DNA of 64,000 nucleotides from Bacillus sp. S3 (GTDB taxonomy: Bacteria > Bacillota > Bacilli > Bacillales > Cytobacillaceae), in assembly GCF_005154805.1 (NCBI RefSeq), contig NZ_CP039727.1, forward strand, positions 369,501 to 433,500. Direction: 5' to 3'. A model generated the notes under the pieces. The model worked only from the letters and a program-made list of their open reading frames with translations. It had not been told where the DNA came from and did no database searches. Every line of letters starts with the position of its first letter. Position 1 is the first letter of the stretch. This document shows positions 58,550-64,000 of the stretch, one piece after another. A program made the translations under genes and the position numbers.

Positions 58550-59551
58550 ATGGAAACAGAAACACACAACATCGTTACACGTCAAATAGATGAAATGTTT
58601 ATGAATCCCCTGTTTGAAAGTGGTCCAGATCCTTATATTTATAAACACACTGACGGTTACTATTATTTAACCATTACGTTATCCACTCATATAGCCATTT
58701 GGAGGAGCCCGACCATAACAGGATTTTCAACAACTGCGAAAAAAATAATATGGTCACCTCCAGCAGAAGGTCCATATAGCCACAATATTTGGGCGCCAGA
58801 AATACACTATATTAACGGTAAATGGTTCATTTATTTTACTGCCAATGATGGAGGTGGGGATGACACTCGGCGTATCTATGTACTTGAAAATTCTTCACCC
58901 AATCCATTGCTGGGCAATTGGCATTTCAGGGGTGCGGTGAATACCGATTATCCTGGTTTAGATGGAACCGTTCTTCAGCATAAGAATGAATTATATTTCC
59001 TTTACTCAGGATATGGATATTTTCCTGATTATGGTTCAGCACTTTACATGGCAAAAATGGAAAACCCGTGGACACTAATAGGTGAAAACATATTATTATC
59101 GGCTCCGGTGGATGAATGGGAGAAACAAGGTGGAATGGCAATAAATGAAGGTCCAATCTTTCTAAAACGGAACGGTAAAATTTTTCTCGTTTTTTCTGCA
59201 AGTGCAACATGGTCTGATGACTATTGCTTAGGGATGCTTACAGCATGTGAAACGTCTAATCTTCTTGATCCTGATTCTTGGGCAAAGCATCCAGGACCAG
59301 TTTTCTCGAAAAGTGTAAAAAACCGAGTATTTTCCCCTGGGCATAATAGCTTTACACAATCCCCGGATGGAACTGAGGATTGGATCGTCTATCACGCATT
59401 TTCGTTTTCAGAAGCGGAAGGTGACCATCGTCTGGGAAGGCTTCGGAACCCAAGGATTCAAAAAATCAATTGGAAACCAGATGGTACCCCTAATTTTGGT
59501 ACTCCACAACCAGCCTATACACCGATGGTCAAACCTTCTGGAGAAGTGTAG
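58550..59551 (+). CDS. Cytoplasmic GH43 enzyme (alpha-L-arabinofuranosidase-like)
   Basis: A 333-residue GH43 enzyme with no signal peptide. Active-site residues are Asp27 (GPDPYIY), Asp138 (GLDGTVL) and Glu200 (INEGPIF). It would remove arabinosyl or xylosyl units from oligomers imported by the transporter. The ATG at 58550 follows GGAGGTGC; the ATG at 58535 is part of that site. It is the last gene of the island and matches intracellular arabinofuranosidases in size. Confidence 0.88.
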   Translation: METETHNIVTRQIDEMFMNPLFESGPDPYIYKHTDGYYYLTITLSTHIAIWRSPTITGFSTTAKKIIWSPPAEGPYSHNIWAPEIHYINGKWFIYFTANDGGGDDTRRIYVLENSSPNPLLGNWHFRGAVNTDYPGLDGTVLQHKNELYFLYSGYGYFPDYGSALYMAKMENPWTLIGENILLSAPVDEWEKQGGMAINEGPIFLKRNGKIFLVFSASATWSDDYCLGMLTACETSNLLDPDSWAKHPGPVFSKSVKNRVFSPGHNSFTQSPDGTEDWIVYHAFSFSEAEGDHRLGRLRNPRIQKINWKPDGTPNFGTPQPAYTPMVKPSGEV

Positions 59552-59621
59552 ACTTTATGTTTAAAAGCAGGAGGGAGTTCCTCTCCTAATTGTCCACCCC
59601 CCATGGAAAATGTCCACGAAG

Positions 59622-59634
59622 GGTGTCAGGCACC
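59622..59634 (+). repeat. Dispersed 13-bp repeat GGTGTCAGGCACC, single copy
   Basis: Exact copy of the arm of the palindrome at 61979-62008, here without its partner. The flanking bases hold two copies of TGTCCAC (59591 and 59611 regions), and may be a remnant of a mobile or terminator element. Confidence 0.6.
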
Positions 59635-59659
59635 GATTTCAAATATTAATTTATGCAAT

Positions 59660-59696
59660 CAAAAACCCCTATTCAACTTTAGTAGGGGTTTTTTGG
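59660..59696. terminator. Bidirectional terminator between GH43 and the lipoprotein gene
   Basis: AAAAACCCCTA pairs with TAGGGGTTTTT with A and T tracts on both sides, serving the convergent genes on each strand. Confidence 0.88.
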
Positions 59697-59697
59697 T

Positions 59698-60513
59698 CTA
59701 TTTTTTTGGCACATCTATAACAAATGGTACTGTGAAGACTTTGCCATTGTGTTTAAATTGTCCCCAAATTTTATAAATGCCCGGTTCAGGAAAAATGGTC
59801 ATAAAGATAACCTGTGGCCCATTGCCTTCTGTTGTCATCGGGTGGATGTGCAAGTATTTTTCAGCATCTGCACTCATAGCAACCGTGTGGCCCATGGCCC
59901 CTAAATACGGCTGTAAATTTTTAATCGGCTGACCGCTCTTTGCATCATTAATTGTATAGGTCATATGCAACGTTTTACCTGCTTTCAGTTCACTAAACGA
60001 GAGTGATACCTTTTTGCCGTCTACCACCTTGGTAAGCTCTTGTTCAGCAACCAAGGGTTCCTCCTTTGCTGTCTCTCCCTCAACATGCTGCCAATGATTT
60101 TCAATACTGCTGTCTCCGCCTCCTTTAGGCGTAAATTCAGCAATGATCTTATAGTCCCCGCCAGCAGGGAAGCCGGTGGTAATATTAAATTCCCCGTCTC
60201 CCTTATATATGGGATGTATGTGGGAAAAGTAAGATAAATCCTTACTAACAATAAATAAGTGCATTTTTTTCTCATGGACGGTTTCGAATTTTTTGATGGG
60301 TTTATTGGAAGTGTCTGTAATTAAAATGGAAATGGGAATCCTTTCATTTGCCTTTGGCTGGACCGCAATCGTCCATTTGGATTTTGTTGGGATGACATTC
60401 GTTGAGGCGGCGCTCATTTTATGATCCATTGTTGATTTTGGGACTTTAATTGAATTACAGGCAGACAGGGATACAGTAGTGATTAGGAGTATGGCAAGAA
60501 TGAAATTTTTCAA
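59698..60513 (-). CDS. Uncharacterised lipoprotein with HxHP motifs (FixH/YtkA-like)
   Basis: A 271-residue lipoprotein on the reverse strand. The lipobox SLSAC is preceded by KNFILAILLITTV. I choose the TTG at 60513, 7 nt after AAAGGGGA; the ATG at 60543 lacks a site. Two Ig-like halves follow, each carrying the motif H-I-H-P (FSHIHPIYKGDGEF and YLHIHPMTTEGNGP) and each ending in a repeated pattern (GGDYKIIAEFT; PGIYKIWGQFK), so the protein looks like an internal duplication. The His motifs could bind copper or another metal. It is monocistronic and divergent from the next two genes. Confidence 0.7.
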   Translation of the reverse strand: MKNFILAILLITTVSLSACNSIKVPKSTMDHKMSAASTNVIPTKSKWTIAVQPKANERIPISILITDTSNKPIKKFETVHEKKMHLFIVSKDLSYFSHIHPIYKGDGEFNITTGFPAGGDYKIIAEFTPKGGGDSSIENHWQHVEGETAKEEPLVAEQELTKVVDGKKVSLSFSELKAGKTLHMTYTINDAKSGQPIKNLQPYLGAMGHTVAMSADAEKYLHIHPMTTEGNGPQVIFMTIFPEPGIYKIWGQFKHNGKVFTVPFVIDVPKK

Positions 60514-60731
60514 CGGACATTCCCCTTTCTTAGCTTCATTCATTCATTTAATGTACATTACCTAAATAAGTAAATGCAAGAATTTTATGTAAGTTTCTTA
60601 GTCAACTAGATTAAAAACCATGATAATATAGAGAAGACTCGAAACATTTTTAGTCTAAATGACGTCTTGTTTTAAAGATGAATGCTTCCAAGGCCATTTG
60701 AATAAAAGTAAAACATGGGGGAATTGAGCCT

Positions 60732-60959
60732 TTGATACCATTATATTTGTTGCATGTAACAGCAGTGGAGCACAGTGAAAGCATGCTTTGGACGTTTATA
60801 ACCTGCAATATCTTTGTCGTCACTTCCGGAATCCTTTTTATCTATAAATTATTTACGCAAAAAAAAGTGCGTGTGGCCGGAATCGCCTTTGGGATTGCAT
60901 TAGTAATAAATTATATTCTGATTGCCATTTTTGGAGACCCATTTGACCTTCTGGGATAA
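60732..60959 (+). CDS. Small two-helix membrane protein of unknown function
   Basis: A 75-residue protein with two hydrophobic segments (about 17-41 and 47-66), starting at TTG 60732 with a GGGGG about 10 nt upstream. It lies 23 nt before the next membrane-protein gene, so the pair probably form one operon. I do not recognise a family. Confidence 0.55.
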   Translation: MIPLYLLHVTAVEHSESMLWTFITCNIFVVTSGILFIYKLFTQKKVRVAGIAFGIALVINYILIAIFGDPFDLLG

Positions 60960-60982
60960 GGTGAGGAGAGGGGAAGATCCGT

Positions 60983-61969
60983 TTGAAATATTATCGTTTA
61001 TGGGTTCTGGCTTTTTTATTAAAATTCATCGGTTCCGCATGGGATGCTTCGTATCATTTTAAATATTTATTTGAAGAATATTCGATTCCTCATATTGTTA
61101 ATACTCTTGGATTTGTGCTTGGTGGATATTTGTTATTTAAAGAGTGGCGGCGCGCACAATACATGGACCAGTTTTCAAGAAATCTGATCACCATTGGATA
61201 CGTTTTATTCCTCATCGGAATTCCATTGGATTTTACGTACCATATTGCTTACGGGATTGATTTAACCACATGGAGTCCAACTCATTTTATTTATTATATT
61301 GCAACCGGCATCATGATCTTTGGAGTCTGGCGGGGATATTACTTGTTTACCGGAGATGTGAAGCCGGATTGGAAGTCGATGCACACGTGGTTCGCGATGT
61401 TCCTCCTCGAATGCTTAATGTTTCCTAATATGCAGCAGGAAAATGGGGCGATTTCTTATGATCAATACATCCATGGAAAATCTATTGCCTCACAGGAAAT
61501 TCTTGAGTTGATTTCCGATCCGGCATCGCAAATCTTTGGCGGCATTCCGGAATGGGTGTATCCCATCTATTCCGTACTGATGGTGGCATTGCTTACGGTG
61601 TTGATCATTCGAATTTGCCGGGACTTTACTATACCAGTAATGGCAGCGGTTCTTTATATTTTCCTTAGATTTGTTGGTAAAGCCATTTTTGCAGCGGTTG
61701 GATATCCAACATCCTATGTACCGATTACATTACTTTTGATCCCGCTATGCTTTTTCTTGTTTAAGAAGATGAATTGGTTGGCAGGTCTCACAGGCAGCCT
61801 TGCTTACTTCCTTGTTTTGTTCGCGATCCATAAGTTTGATATCCTGATTACTCCGCCATTAGAACTATGGGAGCTCGTCCCAGCTGTTATTTTAGGTGCT
61901 CTCGTTCCTGCAATTAATGCATTATATAAACCACACCCAGCATTAAAAAAGAATAAACAACTTGCATAA
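60983..61969 (+). CDS. Uncharacterised polytopic membrane protein with duplicated D-x3-H motif
   Basis: A 328-residue protein with about eight to nine predicted helices. Two related segments occur: WDASYHFKYLFEEYSIPHIVN (about residues 19-39) and LDFTYHIAYGIDLTTWSPTHF (about 82-102), each D-x3-H followed by another His 12-14 residues later. This suggests an ancestral duplication and a metal site in the membrane. The start is TTG at 60983 after GAGGAGAGGGGAAG. No family is recognised with certainty. Confidence 0.65.
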   Translation: MKYYRLWVLAFLLKFIGSAWDASYHFKYLFEEYSIPHIVNTLGFVLGGYLLFKEWRRAQYMDQFSRNLITIGYVLFLIGIPLDFTYHIAYGIDLTTWSPTHFIYYIATGIMIFGVWRGYYLFTGDVKPDWKSMHTWFAMFLLECLMFPNMQQENGAISYDQYIHGKSIASQEILELISDPASQIFGGIPEWVYPIYSVLMVALLTVLIIRICRDFTIPVMAAVLYIFLRFVGKAIFAAVGYPTSYVPITLLLIPLCFFLFKKMNWLAGLTGSLAYFLVLFAIHKFDILITPPLELWELVPAVILGALVPAINALYKPHPALKKNKQLA

Positions 61970-61973
61970 CGTA

Positions 61974-62015
61974 AAAAGGGTGTCAGGCACCACATGGTGC
62001 CTGACACCCTTTTTG
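61974..62015. terminator. Palindromic terminator made of two GGTGTCAGGCACC arms
   Basis: AAAAAGG-GTGTCAGGCACC and its exact complement form a 19-bp perfect stem with a 4-nt loop (ACAT) and a T5 run; equally good on the other strand. The arms are the dispersed 13-mer. Confidence 0.9.
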
Positions 62016-62022
62016 ACAATAA

Positions 62023-62038
62023 TGTGAAATGATTCACA
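62023..62038 (+). promoter_or_regulatory. Fnr/CRP-type box 1 upstream of nirB
   Basis: TGTGA-AATGAT-TCACA is a perfect match to the B. subtilis Fnr consensus (TGTGA-N6-TCACA). Its centre is about -70.5 from the calculated start. Confidence 0.72.
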
Positions 62039-62051
62039 TTTATGAGTAGAA

Positions 62052-62067
62052 TGTGACGAACTTCACA
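62052..62067 (+). promoter_or_regulatory. Fnr/CRP-type box 2 upstream of nirB
   Basis: TGTGA-CGAACT-TCACA, another perfect match, centred 29 bp after box 1. If TACAAT (62089-62094) is the -10, the start is at 62101 and this box is at -41.5, the position needed for Fnr activation. Confidence 0.78.
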
Positions 62068-62088
62068 AATTTAAAGCGATAAGGTGAT

Positions 62089-62094
62089 TACAAT
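62089..62094 (+). promoter_or_regulatory. Candidate -10 element of nirB
   Basis: TACAAT with no good -35 hexamer at the usual distance, as expected of an activator-dependent promoter. Confidence 0.55.
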
Positions 62095-62151
62095 ATAGTT
62101 ATAGAGCAAAACATAAAAAACGTGATTAACTAGATAGGGAGTGACCCACTG

Positions 62152-64000
62152 ATGAAAAAATTAGTGATGATCGGGAACGGGATGGCTGGGGTCAGGACGA
62201 TTGAAGAAATTATTAAACTGGCACCGGAACAATTTGAAATAACGATTTTTGGACAGGAACCATACCCAAACTACAATCGGATTAAGTTATCAAATATTCT
62301 TCAAGGAGACACAAACTTTGAGGAGATCATTATCAATCCGCTAGATTGGTATAAAGAAAATAATATTCAACTATTTACAGGAGAAGCAGTTGATCAAATT
62401 GATTTAGAAGCAAAGTGTGTCATCAGTGATCAGGGTCGTGAAGTTGAGTATGATGAATTGATTATTGCGTCTGGCTCCAATTCATTCATCCTGCCCATCC
62501 CAGGTACAGACAAAATCGGTGTCACCGGGTTTCGTGATATTCAAGATTGTGAAATGATGATCAAATCATCAAAGCAATATAAAAAGGCAGTGGTCATCGG
62601 CGGCGGTCTGTTAGGGCTTGAAGCAGCAAGAGGCCTGCTGAACCTTGGAATGAAAGTCGATGTGGTACACTTGATGCCGCATCTAATGGAACGCCAGCTT
62701 GATCCGATTGCATCGTCATTATTACGAGCAGAACTAGAAGCACAAGGCATGAATTTCTTAATGGAAAAAGAAACCGTCGAAGTTCTCGGAGACAAGCGTG
62801 TGAGCGGATTGCGCTTTAAAGATGGCTCCGAGGTCGAAGCCGACCTTGTAGTGATGGCGATTGGGATTAAGCCAAATACAGCTGTCGCAAAGAACAGCGG
62901 AATTTTCGTCAATCGCGGCATTGTCGTTAATGACTTTATGGAAACCAGTGTGCCGAATGTGTACGCTGTTGGGGAATGTGCCGAGCACCGAGAGATGGTT
63001 TATGGATTGGTTGCGCCACTATACGAACAAGGAAAAGTGCTTGCAAACCAGATCTGCGGCACCGCCGGAAAACCGTACGAAGGATCTGTTACTGGTACGC
63101 AGTTAAAGGTAGCCGGTGTCGACCTTTTCTCTGCAGGAGAAATTTTCGAAGATGGTTCGACTAAATCGATCATGATTTACAATGAGTATGACGGCATCTA
63201 TAAACGGGTGCTAACAAGAAATAATGTGATTGTCGGGATTGTTCTTTATGGCGATACAAAGGATAGCACAAGGCTGTTCCGGATGCTGACGAAAAAAGAA
63301 GATATCAGCGGGAATTCCATTTTCCACACAGAATGCTCCGGAAGCGGGGCGAGTGATGATATTGCAGCCATGCCAAATGATGAACTCGTTTGTGGCTGTA
63401 ATGGGGTAACCAAAGGGGCCATCGTTGAAGCGATTAAAACGCAAGGGCTCACAACCCTTGATCAAGTCAGCCATTGCACAAACGCCGGCCGTTCCTGCGG
63501 ACGCTGTAAACCAATGGTCAGCAGCATTCTGGCCCATACACTTGGAGACCAATTCGATGCTGCCGCTGTGCAAAAGACGAGCATTTGTGGTTGTACGACG
63601 ATTAGCCGCGAGGAATTAGTTACTGAAATCAAGGCGAAGGGCTTATCAAGTGTAAAAGAGGTCATGAACGTGCTGGAGTGGAACAATGAGGAAGGCTGCA
63701 CGAAATGCCGCCCTGCGATCAACTACTACCTAGGCATGATTCATATGGATGAATACAAGGATGACCGTGATTCCCGCCTCGTTAATGAAAAAATGCACGC
63801 CAATATTCAAAAGGACGGTACCTACTCCGTTGTCCCAAGAATGTACGGCGGCGTCACTACCGCAGCTGATTTGAAGAAAATTGCTGAAGTGGCCGAAAAA
63901 TACGATGTGCCGTTGGTAAAATTAACCGGCGGACAGCGGATTGGATTGTTCGGGGTGAAAAAAGAAGACCTGCCGGGCATGTGGGAGGACCTTGATATGC
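62152..64000 (+). CDS. nirB: Nitrite reductase [NAD(P)H] large subunit, 3' end beyond the window
   Basis: 616 codons are present and the frame runs off the end. The N-terminal pyridine-nucleotide-disulfide oxidoreductase part (about 1-300) has FAD motif MIGNGMAGVR and NAD motif VVIGGGLLGLEAARG. A BFD-like [2Fe-2S] domain has Cys414, Cys416, Cys449 and Cys452, then a second CGC...CTKC region (about 480-520). The NiR ferredoxin-like half-domain is entered at the end (DGTYSVVPRMYGG); the siroheme part is outside. It reduces nitrite to ammonium. The ATG follows AGGGAG. Two Fnr boxes upstream suggest anaerobic control. Confidence 0.92.
   Translation, partial: MKKLVMIGNGMAGVRTIEEIIKLAPEQFEITIFGQEPYPNYNRIKLSNILQGDTNFEEIIINPLDWYKENNIQLFTGEAVDQIDLEAKCVISDQGREVEYDELIIASGSNSFILPIPGTDKIGVTGFRDIQDCEMMIKSSKQYKKAVVIGGGLLGLEAARGLLNLGMKVDVVHLMPHLMERQLDPIASSLLRAELEAQGMNFLMEKETVEVLGDKRVSGLRFKDGSEVEADLVVMAIGIKPNTAVAKNSGIFVNRGIVVNDFMETSVPNVYAVGECAEHREMVYGLVAPLYEQGKVLANQICGTAGKPYEGSVTGTQLKVAGVDLFSAGEIFEDGSTKSIMIYNEYDGIYKRVLTRNNVIVGIVLYGDTKDSTRLFRMLTKKEDISGNSIFHTECSGSGASDDIAAMPNDELVCGCNGVTKGAIVEAIKTQGLTTLDQVSHCTNAGRSCGRCKPMVSSILAHTLGDQFDAAAVQKTSICGCTTISREELVTEIKAKGLSSVKEVMNVLEWNNEEGCTKCRPAINYYLGMIHMDEYKDDRDSRLVNEKMHANIQKDGTYSVVPRMYGGVTTAADLKKIAEVAEKYDVPLVKLTGGQRIGLFGVKKEDLPGMWEDLDM

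Noticed and set aside
59582..59620. Insertion sequence remnant marked by the TGTCCAC direct repeats
   Set aside because: Only two 7-bp repeats are visible, with no transposase fragment or inverted ends; too little for a call.

Overview
The window is a chromosomal segment from a low-GC Gram-positive, spore-former-type Bacillaceae. The gene order matches the Bacillus subtilis order yeaC-yeaD-yebA-guaA-pbuG ... yebE-yebG-purEKBCSQLFMNHD ... yerA-yerB-yerC-pcrB-pcrA-ligA-yerH. The 16S rRNA looks like the Bacillus/Neobacillus group, but genus assignment is an inference. Promoters, AGGAGG ribosome-binding sites, guanine riboswitches and PurBoxes are all of Bacillus type. Every function below is read from sequence motifs and remembered family members; no database search was run.

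Region by region. 1-5.5 kb: a membrane-anchored zinc metallopeptidase, then the MoxR / DUF58 / transglutaminase cluster. 5.5-9.1 kb: guaA and pbuG, each behind a guanine riboswitch; pbuG also has an apparent PurR operator pair built into the guaA terminator. 9.1-12.4 kb: an ABC-2 exporter resembling LnrLMN. 12.5-15.6 kb: glcT and ptsG with a RAT/terminator antitermination switch. 15.6-20.9 kb: a complete rRNA operon (two promoters, 16S-23S-5S, no tRNA). 21.3-22.0 kb: yebE and yebG. 22.0-35.3 kb: the complete purine operon, with PurBoxes, a guanine riboswitch and twelve overlapping or closely packed genes from purE to purD. 35.3-45.6 kb: a small DUF2892 protein, yerA, yerB, yerC, pcrB, pcrA, ligA and camS. 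45.7-47.3 kb: 1-pyrroline-5-carboxylate dehydrogenase.

47.4-59.6 kb is the main accessory island. It is a polysaccharide-utilisation locus with a GntR/LacI-type (AraR-like) regulator, a GH2 enzyme, a carbohydrate ABC transporter (binding lipoprotein and two permeases, no ATPase), a small membrane protein, a 1374-residue secreted GH43 multimodular enzyme and a cytoplasmic GH43 enzyme. The secreted enzyme would cut an arabinose- or galactose-containing plant polymer, the transporter would import oligomers, and the GH2 and second GH43 would finish them inside the cell. 59.7-62.0 kb holds an uncharacterised lipoprotein and two uncharacterised membrane proteins rich in conserved-looking His/Asp motifs. 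62.1 kb to the end is the 5' part of nirB (nitrite reductase large subunit) behind two perfect Fnr-type palindromes.

The most notable items are: the regulator of the polysaccharide locus seems to start at an ATT codon; the secreted GH43 protein seems to carry a LamG-like domain split by three CBM6-like modules; the guaA terminator stem coincides with an inverted PurBox pair whose geometry copies the purE promoter; nirB has Fnr boxes at calculated -41.5 and -70.5; and an uncharacterised membrane protein contains a duplicated D-x3-H...H motif.
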